Shown: piece after piece, positions 26,315 through 34,901 of the stretch
Layout of the letters: each line of letters begins with the position of its first letter
Position numbering within the stretch: the first letter of the stretch is position 1
The notes under the pieces: model-generated
The model's input: the letters and a program-made list of their open reading frames with translations, nothing else
Databases searched by the model: none
What the model was told of the DNA's origin: nothing
Source: CAVPMN01 sp963706425
GTDB lineage: Bacteria; Actinomycetota; Acidimicrobiia; Acidimicrobiales; Acidimicrobilacustridaceae
Length of the DNA: 64,000 nt
Assembly (NCBI GenBank): GCA_963706425.1
Contig: CAVPMN010000001.1
Coordinates: 1,116,001 to 1,180,000, forward strand
Direction of reading: 5' to 3'
Translations under genes and position numbers: made by a program

Positions 26315-26656
26315 ATGGTTGACGAGCACAGACCGGGGTGGACCTTTCTCACCAACCACGGTCACGTCCTCGTCTGCATCGCAGCGGAGCCCGACGTCCG
26401 CGGTCGGGACATCGCCGAACGGGTGGGCATCACCGAGAGGGCGGCGCAGGCGATCGTGGCCGACCTGGTGGCAGAGGGCTATGTCACCAGGACACGAGAA
26501 GGCCGACGCAACCGCTACCAGGTCAACCCGGATGCCCCGCTCCGCCACCCGCTCGAGCACGACCACACCGTCGGCGAGCTGCTCACCACACTCGGCAAGC
26601 TGCGACCACCAACTCGCAAGGCCGGCCCGAAGGCCACTGGGCGCCCCGTCGGTTAA
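26315..26656 (+). CDS. Winged-helix (MarR/ArsR-like) transcriptional regulator, 113 aa
   Basis: A single DNA-binding domain: LTNHGHVLVCIAAEPDVRGR, DIAERVGITERAAQAIVADL then VAEGYVTRTREGRRNRYQVN, a helix-turn-helix and wing. No metal-binding cysteines. It is divergent from dabB with an AT-rich 140-bp region between, so it may control the dab operon in response to carbon status; this is position-based inference. GGGAGGG precedes ATG 26315. The TetR-type operator at 26651 overlaps its 3' end but belongs to the next gene. Confidence 0.78.
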   Translation: MVDEHRPGWTFLTNHGHVLVCIAAEPDVRGRDIAERVGITERAAQAIVADLVAEGYVTRTREGRRNRYQVNPDAPLRHPLEHDHTVGELLTTLGKLRPPTRKAGPKATGRPVG

Positions 26657-26667
26657 CGTTGTTCACC
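26651..26667. promoter_or_regulatory. TetR regulon operator A
   Basis: GGTTAACGTTGTTCACC (reverse complement GGTGAACAACGTTAACC). One of five near-identical palindromes in the island; it sits 50 bp upstream of the first amidohydrolase gene. Confidence 0.75.
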
Positions 26668-26716
26668 GGACCTCGGCCGCCGCCTGGTGGGGTCCAGCGA
26701 CGACTGAGAGAGGCCG

Positions 26717-28048
26717 ATGGCTGCAGCGGATCTGGTGCTGCTCGAAGGAGGGTCCGTCATCGACGGCTCCGGCGTCGCGCTCCGTGCGCAAGCCGATGTG
26801 CTCTTCGAGGTCGACAGGATCATCGCGGTGGGCGCGGACGCCGCCGCGATGGCACCGCCTGACGTAACGACCATCGACGTCCGAGGCCTGACCGTGATGC
26901 CCGGTCTGATCGACGCGCACTGCCACGTCACCTTCGGCGAGCCTGCCAGCAACGACGAGCTGTTCTTCCACCGCCCGCAGTCGACCGCGATGCTCGTCGC
27001 CGCCTTCAACGTGGGCAAGCTACTGCGCGCCGGTGTCACCGGCTTCCTCGATGCCGACTGCATCTACGACCTCGGGCCCGCCCTGCGCGACGGCATCGAG
27101 GCAGGGCTGGTCGAGGGGCCGCGCATGGCGTCGGGCCTCAATGCGCTGCTCACCGCGGCTGGTGGCACGGCCGGACGACTCATCCCCGATGCCGGCCAGA
27201 TCGGCTACGCGCATGTCGTGCGCGACCGGGACGAGATGGTGCGCACCACTCGCCAGCAGGTCAAGGCAGGGGCCGACTGGATCAAGATTCACGTGACCGG
27301 CTCACTGCCGAACAAGGGCCGCGAGATCACCGTCTGGTCGCTCGACGAACTCAGGGCCGTCACCGAGACCGCCCACTCGCTCGACACGCCCACGATCGCC
27401 CATTGCCGCAGCGCGGAGTCGACGCGGCTGGCCGCGCAGGCCGGCGTCGATCTGATCCTCCACGCGTCGTACCTCGACGAGTCCGCGGTCGAGGCCGTCG
27501 TCGATGCCGGTGCCGCAGTGGCGCCCACCTTCACCTTCCTCGCCAACCTCGCCGATCACGGCAGCAAGGTCGGTGCGATGAGCACCCAGGTCGACGTGTT
27601 CCGGGGTGAGATCGAGGCGACCGCTTCGATGTTGCGCAAAGCGCACGACGCGGGGGTTCGCATCCTTTGCGGCTCCGAGAGCGGGTTTGCACTCACGCCG
27701 TACGGGCACTGGCACGCCCGGGAGATGGAGGTGCTGGTCGACGCCATGGGCCTCGATCCGCTCGAGGCGATCTCGTGTGCCACGCGCAACGGCGCCATCG
27801 CGCTGCGCCGGCCGGTCGACTCGATCGGCGTGATCGCCCCAGGCGCCGCCGCGGACATCTTGGTGGTCGACGGTGATCCGACCGTCGACATCGCCGTCCT
27901 CGGCGACCGTCGTCGACTGCGGCACGTCTTCTCGCGCGGCCGACCGGTCGACCTCGAGCGCCCGTGGCCCGAGCGCGAGCCCCTTCCTGGGGAGAAGGTC
28001 GGGATGTGGGCCACCCAGTTGCTCACGTGGGACCTCGTCAATCCATGA
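26717..28048 (+). CDS. Metal-dependent amidohydrolase (prolidase/imidazolonepropionase-like), 443 aa
   Basis: Hydrolase of the amidohydrolase superfamily. It opens with VLLEGGSVIDGSG, then VMPGLIDAHCHV with the HxH metal ligands, GADWIKIHVTG with the probable carbamylated Lys, TIAHCRS and LILHASYL with the two other His. The usual terminal Asp appears as CGSESG rather than GTDSG, so the fifth ligand may be altered. It heads a five-gene plus-strand array behind operator A. The stop overlaps a possible upstream start of the next gene (ATG 28045). Substrate unknown. Confidence 0.85.
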   Translation: MAAADLVLLEGGSVIDGSGVALRAQADVLFEVDRIIAVGADAAAMAPPDVTTIDVRGLTVMPGLIDAHCHVTFGEPASNDELFFHRPQSTAMLVAAFNVGKLLRAGVTGFLDADCIYDLGPALRDGIEAGLVEGPRMASGLNALLTAAGGTAGRLIPDAGQIGYAHVVRDRDEMVRTTRQQVKAGADWIKIHVTGSLPNKGREITVWSLDELRAVTETAHSLDTPTIAHCRSAESTRLAAQAGVDLILHASYLDESAVEAVVDAGAAVAPTFTFLANLADHGSKVGAMSTQVDVFRGEIEATASMLRKAHDAGVRILCGSESGFALTPYGHWHAREMEVLVDAMGLDPLEAISCATRNGAIALRRPVDSIGVIAPGAAADILVVDGDPTVDIAVLGDRRRLRHVFSRGRPVDLERPWPEREPLPGEKVGMWATQLLTWDLVNP

Positions 28049-28104
28049 CGCCCGACGCCAGATCGTTCCCTCGGCGCGTTCGACCGGACCTGGCAGGCCG
28101 GTCG

Positions 28105-28923
28105 ATGAGCACGCGGAGTGTCGTCGTCACGGGGGCCGGCAAGGGCCTCGGTGCGGCCATCGCCGGTGCCGCCGTCGAGGCCGGTTGGACGGTCGGCGTG
28201 CTCGATCGCGACGAGGTGGCGGCGGCACGCACGGCCGACTCGCTCGGCTCACTCGCCGTCGGGTTGTGGGCGGACACCACCGAGGAAGGGGCAGTCGAGG
28301 CCTCACTCGACCGGTTCGCACAGGTGACGGGAGTGGCGGCTCCCGATGCGGTGGTCTGCAACGCGGGCATTGTGCGATTCGGGCCGCTGCTCGACATGTC
28401 GCCCGACGACTGGCGAGCCGTCGTCGACGTGAACCTGACCGGGACCTTCCTCACGGCCCGGGCAGTCGCTCGCCGAGTGGTCGCTGCGCAGCGGCGGTGC
28501 TCCATGGTCACGGTCACGTCGATGAACGGGGTGGCACCGGGGCCGAACGCGGGCGCCTACGCAGCGACCAAGGCTGGGATCGCGCGGCTCACCCAGCAGA
28601 TGGCGCTCGAGTGGGGCCCCCTCGGGATCCGATGCAACGCCGTGGCACCCGGCCTGATCGATGCCGGCATGTCAGAGCCCATCTATGCCGACCCGGACAT
28701 CGCCCTACGGCGCAGCGAGCGCGTCCCGCTCGGTCGCCTCGGCACTGCTGCCGACGTGGCCGCGGTCGTGCTCTTCCTCCTCTCCGACGCAGCCGACTAC
28801 GTGAACGGGACTGAGCTGCTCGTCGACGGCGGCGTCACCATGTCGGTCATCAACACGCTGCCGCGCCCCCGAGGAGTCGACCGCGTCGGGCCGGGAGATG
28901 CTGGGACGATGGGAGCGCGGTGA
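28105..28923 (+). CDS. Short-chain dehydrogenase/reductase, 272 aa
   Basis: Classical SDR: VVVTGAGKGLGAAIAGAAVE is the cofactor loop, CNAGIVRFGPLL the NAG motif, TVTSMNGVAPGPNAGAYAAT then KAGIARLTQQ the Ser-Tyr-Lys site, and GTELLVDGGVTMSV the C-terminal end. ATG 28105 gives a normal SDR N-terminus; ATG 28045, which overlaps the upstream stop, would add 20 residues and is an alternative. It probably oxidises an alcohol intermediate of the island's pathway. Confidence 0.85.
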   Translation: MSTRSVVVTGAGKGLGAAIAGAAVEAGWTVGVLDRDEVAAARTADSLGSLAVGLWADTTEEGAVEASLDRFAQVTGVAAPDAVVCNAGIVRFGPLLDMSPDDWRAVVDVNLTGTFLTARAVARRVVAAQRRCSMVTVTSMNGVAPGPNAGAYAATKAGIARLTQQMALEWGPLGIRCNAVAPGLIDAGMSEPIYADPDIALRRSERVPLGRLGTAADVAAVVLFLLSDAADYVNGTELLVDGGVTMSVINTLPRPRGVDRVGPGDAGTMGAR

Positions 28924-29636
28924 TGCGCCATCTCCTGCTCTCCGGCGGTCCTGCCCACGACTTCGCCGCCACCTCGCAGTCGCTTGCCGGCCTGTTCGAC
29001 GAGAGCGGCGTGGCCACCACCATCGTCGACGAGCCCGAAGCGGCGTTCGCACATCTCCGGGCCGTTGAGGTGGGTGAGGCCGAGGCGTTCGACCTGCTCA
29101 CCGTGAACGCCCTCCACTGGCGCATGGGCGCCGACCGCTATGCGCATCTCCGCCAGGACCACGCCTTCACACTCGAGTCCGACGACGCGGCCCTGATCGG
29201 GCGTTTCGTCGCCGCTGGAGGCGGGCTTCTCGCGCTGCACACAGCCGTCATCTGCTTCGACGCCGAACCGACGTGGCGGGCGCTGTGCGGGGCGTCGTGG
29301 AACTGGGAGACGTCGTCTCATCGTCCGCCGAGCCAGGCCAACGTCAGGGTCACCGGCGCAGGCCGACATCATGCGCTCACCGAGGGCCTCGACGACTTCG
29401 TGGTGCTCGACGAGATCTACCAGGACCTCGACACGGGACCGGAGATCGTCGCGCTGTTGACGAGCGACGACCCCGGCAGCGAGCGTCCACTCCTCTGGGC
29501 CCGTCACATCGGCGACGGGCGGGTCGTCACTGACCTGTTGGGTCACGGGCTCGAGTCGATCGAGCACCCGACCCACCGGACCATCCTCCGGCGAGCAGCG
29601 ACGTGGCTCCGGTGCCGGGGGGCAGATCGATCGTGA
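28923..29636 (+). CDS. ThuA-like glutamine-amidotransferase-fold protein, 237 aa
   Basis: The ThuA family has a class I glutamine amidotransferase-like fold with an altered active site and is linked to carbohydrate or ring-compound catabolism. Visible pieces: HLLLSGGPAHDFAATSQSLA, FVAAGGGLLALHTAVICFDA, and RHIGDGRVVTDLLGHGLES then IEHPTHR. ATG 28923 overlaps the SDR stop. Its role in the island is undefined. Confidence 0.75.
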   Translation: MRHLLLSGGPAHDFAATSQSLAGLFDESGVATTIVDEPEAAFAHLRAVEVGEAEAFDLLTVNALHWRMGADRYAHLRQDHAFTLESDDAALIGRFVAAGGGLLALHTAVICFDAEPTWRALCGASWNWETSSHRPPSQANVRVTGAGRHHALTEGLDDFVVLDEIYQDLDTGPEIVALLTSDDPGSERPLLWARHIGDGRVVTDLLGHGLESIEHPTHRTILRRAATWLRCRGADRS

Positions 29637-29662
29637 ACTCATCCACCGAAGGGCAAGACCCG

Positions 29663-30874
29663 ATGACCGACCCGCGCGTGCTGACCCTCACCAGCTACGC
29701 CGACGCTCGCGACGCCTTGCGCCGGAAGCAGTTGCGCCAAGCGCTCTACGACGACGGCGACGTCGTGATGGCCGATGTCCTCGTGAACCTGCACGCCGAC
29801 GAGCATCGCTCGCGTCGACGCCTGGAGAATCGCCTGTTCCTCCGGCCCACGCATGAGCGCTACGAGCGCGAGCTCTTTCCCCCGATCGTCGCCGCCACGG
29901 TCGCGCCCTATGCCGCAGACGGTCGCGCCGAACTCGTCAGCCTCAGTCACCAGATGATGATGAACCTCGCCGCGTTCACCGCCGGCGTCGACCGGCCCTC
30001 CGGTTCAGCAGAGGAGACCTTTCACCTCTACTCCTACCTCATGCTCTTCATCGAGGGAGCCACCCTGGCGCACTACTCCGGCGATCGCGACGCCAAGCGG
30101 GCCGAGGTGTCGGCCGCCCTCGACGACTTCGACGCCCAGTTCCTCCGACCGTCGATCGCCCGCCGCCAGGCGGAGATCGCCCGGTTCGACGCCGGCGAGA
30201 TCAGCGAGGACGCCTTGCCCCAGGACGTGCTCACCGTGCTGCTCCGCAACCAGGACGATCTCGAGCTCAGCCACGACGTGGTCCTGCGGGAGACGTGCTT
30301 CTACCTGCTCGCCGGTGCCCACACGTCGGCGACCGCGTTCGTGCGAACCCTCCACAGCATCTTCGATATGGCGACGTCCGCTCCGGTCGACGCCGAGCGG
30401 GCCCGCCACGACCTGGCGTTCATCCAGCGCTGCGTCCACGAGACGATTCGCCTCCAGCCGTCGAGCCCGGTCGCGATGCGCTGGGCGCTCGACGAGGTCG
30501 AGCTGAAGAGCGGTCACCGGATCGCGGCCGGCGACAAGGTGGTCATCGACCTCATGGCGGCCAATCGCGACCCCGAGGTGTTCGGAGCACGGGCCGAGTG
30601 CTTCGACCCCCACCGAGAAGTACCGGACGGTGTCGCGCCATGGGGTCTCAGCTTTGGCATGGGCATGCACGCGTGCATCGGCCAAGAGTTGGCCGCCGGC
30701 ACCGACACGGTCGGAGGGGCGGCCTGCGACGATCAGCTCTACGGGCTCGTCCCGGTCGCGATCCAGGCCGTGCTGGCGGCGGGCGGGTGCCGGGATCCCG
30801 AGCACCCGGCTGAGCTCGACCCGACGTCCGAGCGCGGCTACTGGCGGCGCTACCCGGTGGTGTTCCCCAACTAA
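29663..30874 (+). CDS. Cytochrome P450, 403 aa
   Basis: Heme monooxygenase. All hallmarks are present: the I-helix AGAHTS at 217-222, ExxR as ETIR (260-263), and the heme-binding FGMGMHACIG with Cys338. The N-terminus TDPRVLTLTSYADARDALRR suits a soluble bacterial class. ATG 29663 is chosen over the upstream GTG because it follows GAAGGG and gives a typical start. No ferredoxin or reductase gene lies in the island, so electron donors must be elsewhere. Its TAA overlaps the next ATG (TAATG), so it is coupled to the amidohydrolase. Confidence 0.92.
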   Translation: MTDPRVLTLTSYADARDALRRKQLRQALYDDGDVVMADVLVNLHADEHRSRRRLENRLFLRPTHERYERELFPPIVAATVAPYAADGRAELVSLSHQMMMNLAAFTAGVDRPSGSAEETFHLYSYLMLFIEGATLAHYSGDRDAKRAEVSAALDDFDAQFLRPSIARRQAEIARFDAGEISEDALPQDVLTVLLRNQDDLELSHDVVLRETCFYLLAGAHTSATAFVRTLHSIFDMATSAPVDAERARHDLAFIQRCVHETIRLQPSSPVAMRWALDEVELKSGHRIAAGDKVVIDLMAANRDPEVFGARAECFDPHREVPDGVAPWGLSFGMGMHACIGQELAAGTDTVGGAACDDQLYGLVPVAIQAVLAAGGCRDPEHPAELDPTSERGYWRRYPVVFPN

Positions 30875-31944
30875 TGGGGCTCGACGGTGAGCCGACGGCA
30901 ATGCGCGGACGGCCACGCGCCGCCCCGATCGGGACCGGCATGATCGACCTCCACGCCCACGTCGTGCTCGACGCCGTCATGGGTGCAGCCGGGCCGCTCG
31001 GACCCGAGATGGACGACGGCGACGAGGCCGCCGGTCGGCCACCCTGCTTCCGGGTCGGCAGCTACACGCTCGTCGGGGTGCGCTACCGCGACACCCCCTT
31101 CACCGACCTCGCGCGCCGGATCGACGCCATGAATGCCGCCGGCATCGACCTGCAGGTGCTCTCGCCGAACCCGCTGACCTACTTCTCGCACGCCGAGGCC
31201 GAGTGGGCCGACCGCTTCTGCCGACGCCACAACGACGAGCTGGCGGCGCTCGTCGCTCGTGCACCGGACCGCCTCCGTGGCTTCGCCCAGCTCCCGATGC
31301 AGGACCCTGCCCTCGCGTGTGCCGAGCTCCGACGGGCGGTGGGCGAGCTGGGCCTGCTCGCGCCCTACCTCGGCACCGACCTCGGTCGCCCACTCGACGA
31401 TCCGAGCTATGACGAGGTGTGGGACACGTGCGTGGCGCTCGACGTCCCGGTGTTCCTGCACCCCGCGCCCGACGGCATCGACCGACCACGCCGCGACGAC
31501 CGCCTGGCCCGCTTCGACGGTGACCTGTGGATCGGCTTCCTCTACGAGGAGACGCTGGCGGTGTCGTCGCTGGTCCTCGGGGGCGTGCTCGACCGCCATC
31601 CCGAGCTGGACGTGTGCCTCAGCCATGGGGGCGGGGCGGCCTCCTGGCTGGCCGAGCGCATGGAGCACGCCGCTCGCACTCGCCCGTGGAGCGAGCCAGC
31701 GCTCGCCGAGCCAGGGGCTGTGGCCCAGCGCCTCGGCCGACTCTGGTGGGATGCCCATGTCGGTGGCCGGCGCGCGCTCGCTGCGCTGGTCGCTGCGTTC
31801 GGGCCCGACCGGCTGGTGGCCGGGTCCAACCTTGCCGGCTGGGACCAGTCGCTCGACCCGAGCTGGGGAGACGCCGGCCTGGCCTCGACGATGGATGCGA
31901 ATGCCCGCCGGTTGCTGCGCCTCGACGCGCCCGGTTCACCCTGA
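30874..31944 (+). CDS. ACMSD/amidohydrolase_2-type hydrolase or decarboxylase, 356 aa
   Basis: Member of the amidohydrolase-2 group (ACMSD, gamma-resorcylate decarboxylase and relatives). MIDLHAHVV carries HxH at 27 and 29; VPVFLHPAPDG supplies a metal-binding His; LDVCLSHGGGAASWLAERME and DRLVAGSNLAGWDQ correspond to the later His and Asp loops, although GTD is replaced by GSN. It could decarboxylate an aromatic acid or hydrolyse a ring-opened product. Its start is TAATG-coupled to the P450. Last gene of the plus-strand run. Confidence 0.82.
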   Translation: MGLDGEPTAMRGRPRAAPIGTGMIDLHAHVVLDAVMGAAGPLGPEMDDGDEAAGRPPCFRVGSYTLVGVRYRDTPFTDLARRIDAMNAAGIDLQVLSPNPLTYFSHAEAEWADRFCRRHNDELAALVARAPDRLRGFAQLPMQDPALACAELRRAVGELGLLAPYLGTDLGRPLDDPSYDEVWDTCVALDVPVFLHPAPDGIDRPRRDDRLARFDGDLWIGFLYEETLAVSSLVLGGVLDRHPELDVCLSHGGGAASWLAERMEHAARTRPWSEPALAEPGAVAQRLGRLWWDAHVGGRRALAALVAAFGPDRLVAGSNLAGWDQSLDPSWGDAGLASTMDANARRLLRLDAPGSP

Positions 31945-31953
31945 GCGCCCGGT

Positions 31954-32253
31954 TCACCCTTCGCAGGAGAACTGCACGCCGACCCGCTCGGCCACGATCG
32001 GGGCGATGCGTTCGGCGATGACCGCTCGATGCTGCGGATGATCCCGATAGGCGAGATACCCCTCGACATCGTCGAAGTCCGCCACCACCGCGAAGTCGAA
32101 GTTGCCGTCGTTCACTCCTGCGTCGGTACCGAAGCGGTAGGCGCGGATGGTGGGGATCACCGAGGGCAGCTCACCGATGGCCGCGGCCACCGTCTCCTGG
32201 TCAGCGATCGACGCGTCGGGGCGCCAGCGGAACAGGACGACGTGGCGGATCAC
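31954..32253 (-). CDS. Dabb (stress-responsive alpha/beta-barrel) protein, 99 aa
   Basis: Small dimeric alpha-beta barrel: HVVLFRWRPDASIADQETVA, then GVNDGNFDFAVVADFDDVEG then YLAYRDHPQHRAV, the family-defining DHPxH region. Related proteins act as cofactorless monooxygenases or cyclases. It is divergent from the SDR at 32311, with operator B centred between them, and convergent with the amidohydrolase. Confidence 0.85.
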   Translation of the reverse strand: MIRHVVLFRWRPDASIADQETVAAAIGELPSVIPTIRAYRFGTDAGVNDGNFDFAVVADFDDVEGYLAYRDHPQHRAVIAERIAPIVAERVGVQFSCEG

Positions 32254-32281
32254 GGCGGCAGGCTACCGCCAGCCCGGTCGG

Positions 32282-32298
32282 GGTGAACAGCGTTCAGC
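32282..32298. promoter_or_regulatory. TetR regulon operator B
   Basis: GGTGAACAGCGTTCAGC, between the divergent Dabb and SDR genes, 12 bp before the SDR start. Matches the island consensus except for one base in the last triplet. Confidence 0.7.
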
Positions 32299-32310
32299 TA
32301 CGGTTGCCCC

Positions 32311-33067
32311 ATGGATCTCGGGATACACGGGCGCCGAGCGGCGGTCGCAGGATCGTCGGCCGGCCTCGGCTTCGAGGCGGCGCGGGCCCTGGCCCGCGAG
32401 GGGGTTCGAGTCGCCATCACCGGACGCGACCCAGACCGCCTCGACACGGCGACCGAGCGCCTGCAGGGCGGAGGGCGCCGACGTGGTCGCCGTCCGCAGC
32501 GACCTCTCGACCCCCGCGGGGTCCGAGGCCTTCGTCGAGGCCGCGTCCGACGAGCTGGGCGGCATCGACATCCTGGTGCCCAACGCGGGCGGTCCGCCGC
32601 CGGGCACGTTCGCCAGCACCAGCCTCGCGGACTACGAGGCAGCGCTGAACCTCAACCTCCTCTCGACCGTCGCCATGTGCCGGGCAACCGTGCCCGCCAT
32701 GCAGCGGGAGGGATGGGGCCGAGTCGTGGCCATCACCTCGATCGGCGCGCGCCAACCGATCGGCTCGCTCATGGCGTCCAGCACGGCCCGGGCGGGGGTC
32801 ACCGGGTTCCTGAAGGTGCTGGCCACCGAGGTCGCGCCCGACGGGGTGACCGTCAACTCCGTGCAGCCCGGAGTGCACGCCACCGATCGACTCCGGTCGC
32901 TCCACGGCTCTGATCTCGACGCCCTCCTCGCTGACGTCCCGATGGGGACGCTGGGGGACCCCGCCGATTTCGGCGCGGTGGTGGCGTTCCTGTGCAGCCG
33001 CCACGCGCGCTTCGTCACGGGAGCCAGCATCCCCGTCGACGGCGGCGCGTCGCGCGCGCTGCTCTGA
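32311..33067 (+). pseudogene. Short-chain dehydrogenase/reductase, single frameshift
   Basis: N-terminus in one frame: GIHGRRAAVAGSSAGLGFEA, the cofactor loop. Around 32470 the frame changes at a GGG run; deleting one G gives continuous reading into EGADVVAVRSDLSTPAGSEA and on to the end (VPNAGGPPPGTFA, then the Tyr-Lys region in altered form and GASIPVDGG). The catalytic Tyr of YxxxK is unclear here (SSTARAGVTG), so activity could be atypical. The length fits 251 aa. Likely functional if the insertion is a read error. Confidence 0.75.
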
Positions 33068-33117
33068 TTGCTGCGCCTAGGGCTCCGAACGCTCGCCGCC
33101 TGGCCGTGGGCTAGGGT

Positions 33118-33134
33118 GGTGAACACTGTTAACC
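33118..33134. promoter_or_regulatory. TetR regulon operator C
   Basis: GGTGAACACTGTTAACC, 37 bp upstream of the first oxygenase gene (TTG 33171). Perfect fit to the consensus derived from the five sites. Confidence 0.78.
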
Positions 33135-33170
33135 ACCGGCTCGATCCGAGCCGTGACGAAGGAGCACCGG

Positions 33171-34901
33171 TTGACGCCGCACAGTCTGACCACCGCCGCG
33201 CACGCCGATTTCGAGCTCGAGGTCGTCGAGGGCAGCTGGCCCGACGACATCAGCGGCGACATGGTGTTCTCGAGCCCGCAGCACTGCACCCCCATGGAGT
33301 ACGCGATCTTCGACTGGGGCGCGATCTGTCGCCTGGCGCTCGAACCGGGCGTGCGGGGCGCGGCCCCCGGGCGCTTCGCCTGGCAGTCCCGATCGATCCA
33401 ATCGCCCGGAAAGCGCCTGTGGGACCGCCATCCGGAGCAGTTCGCCACCAGTGCCACCGGGTACCAATCGGCGTTCGGCGCCGCGAACGCGTCGAACACG
33501 GCCCCCCTCCCGTGGGGCGGCAGGCTGTTCACCACCTGGGACGCCGGACGACCCGTCGAGCTCCATCCAGGGACGCTCGAGTTCGTGGCTGAGGTCGGTC
33601 ACCGCGACAGCTGGGGCGGCAACTCACTCGACATGCCCGGGGTCCTGCCGTTCCTGCTGTCGTCGGCGCATCCGGTCGTCGATCCCGATCGCGACTGCCT
33701 ATGGAGCGCCAAGCTCGACTTCGTGATGGAGCCGAGCTTCGGCATGCGGCCCGCAGTCGTGCGCTACGACCGCTCGGACGGAACGCAGGTGCGGTACTGG
33801 CCCCTCGATGGCGTCGTGTTCGGCGGATCGACCCACACCGTGAGCCAGACCCGCGACTGGGTGATCCTGGCCGACTCCGGCAACTTCAAGCCCGACCCCG
33901 CAGAGATGCTCACCGGCGAACGCGAGCTCACCATCGACGACGAGGTGCCGGTGTGGCTGATCCGCAAGGACCAGCTCGAGGGCCTTCCCACCGGCACGCC
34001 CGTCACGCCGATCGCGCTCACGATGACGCCGCCGACCGGGCACTTCTATGCCCGATGGGACGACACCGACGGCATCTCGGTCGTGTGGGAGGGCATGGAC
34101 CTGATGGACCTCGCGCTCTACCTCAAGCCCGACGATCTCGACGTGAACGGCAACCCCGTCGACCCTGCGGCGGTCGGTCTCTACAACATGGCCATGGCCC
34201 CCGAGACCATCGTCGAAGTGCTGTTCGACCCTGAGTCGGGCAAGGTCATCGAGCGCGGCCTCTATCGCGACGACTGGACGTTCAACCTGCAGCTGTCGGC
34301 CATGGACTGGTCGGTCGAGGGCATGAGCACCCCCACGTTGCACCACGTGACCTATCAGGGGTGTCGCCCGGGCAACATCTCCCAGCGGGCGGCACGGCTC
34401 TACGCCGACCGCATCGACCTCGACCAGCTCCGCGAGCCCACACCTGGTGCGCTGGCCACGTTCGAGCGCGGCTCGATGGAGCTGAAGGCGAAGTGGGACT
34501 ACCCCGACCTGGGCGACCACATCACCTCGCCCACCTTCGCGCCACGGTCGGCCGGCACCGACGCCACGCAGAGCGCATACGCGGGTGGCGAACCAGGCGG
34601 CCACGATGGCTACGTCATCCAGCCCGTGCTCTCCGACGACGGGTTCCGCGTCGAGCTCTTCGACGCGGCCGCCGTCGGCAACGGCCCGATCGCGGTCCTG
34701 AAAGGTACGAACCGAGAGTGCGTTCCGATGGTGTTGCACTCGGCGTGGATGCCCGCATACGACGACCTGGTCGACGCGGAGCGCCTCCGGTTCTCCGACG
34801 AGTTGAACGACGAGCTCATGGCGTCGGTCCCTGCGGAGCTGCACGGCGCTATCCATGCCGTAGCCGAAGAGTGCGACACGCTCGTCAGTCCGGGGCAATG
34901 A
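33171..34901 (+). CDS. Carotenoid-cleavage-oxygenase family (RPE65-like) protein, 576 aa
   Basis: Non-heme iron oxygenase family that cleaves C=C bonds in carotenoids, stilbenes or phenylpropenes. Candidate iron ligands are His222 (STHTVSQTRDW), His291 (GHFYARW), His391 or 392 (LHHVTYQG) and His523 (LHSAWMP). TTG 33171 is preferred to GTG 33153 because GAAGGAG sits six bases before it. The sequence is quite divergent from the second oxygenase at 36.5 kb. Its stop overlaps the acyl-CoA ligase start, so the ligase probably activates the acid formed downstream. Confidence 0.82.
   Translation: MTPHSLTTAAHADFELEVVEGSWPDDISGDMVFSSPQHCTPMEYAIFDWGAICRLALEPGVRGAAPGRFAWQSRSIQSPGKRLWDRHPEQFATSATGYQSAFGAANASNTAPLPWGGRLFTTWDAGRPVELHPGTLEFVAEVGHRDSWGGNSLDMPGVLPFLLSSAHPVVDPDRDCLWSAKLDFVMEPSFGMRPAVVRYDRSDGTQVRYWPLDGVVFGGSTHTVSQTRDWVILADSGNFKPDPAEMLTGERELTIDDEVPVWLIRKDQLEGLPTGTPVTPIALTMTPPTGHFYARWDDTDGISVVWEGMDLMDLALYLKPDDLDVNGNPVDPAAVGLYNMAMAPETIVEVLFDPESGKVIERGLYRDDWTFNLQLSAMDWSVEGMSTPTLHHVTYQGCRPGNISQRAARLYADRIDLDQLREPTPGALATFERGSMELKAKWDYPDLGDHITSPTFAPRSAGTDATQSAYAGGEPGGHDGYVIQPVLSDDGFRVELFDAAAVGNGPIAVLKGTNRECVPMVLHSAWMPAYDDLVDAERLRFSDELNDELMASVPAELHGAIHAVAEECDTLVSPGQ

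Noticed and set aside
31927..31960. Tandem direct repeat GCGCCCGGTTCACCCT (two copies, period 18) at the amidohydrolase/Dabb convergence
   Set aside because: It contains GGTTCACC, like half an operator, but there is no inverted partner, and it sits at 3' ends. Probably a short duplication.
34361..34897. An N-terminal extension of the acyl-CoA ligase frame of about 180 codons
   Set aside because: It overlaps the oxygenase gene in another frame and is Arg-rich; the ligase homology starts at ATG 34898.
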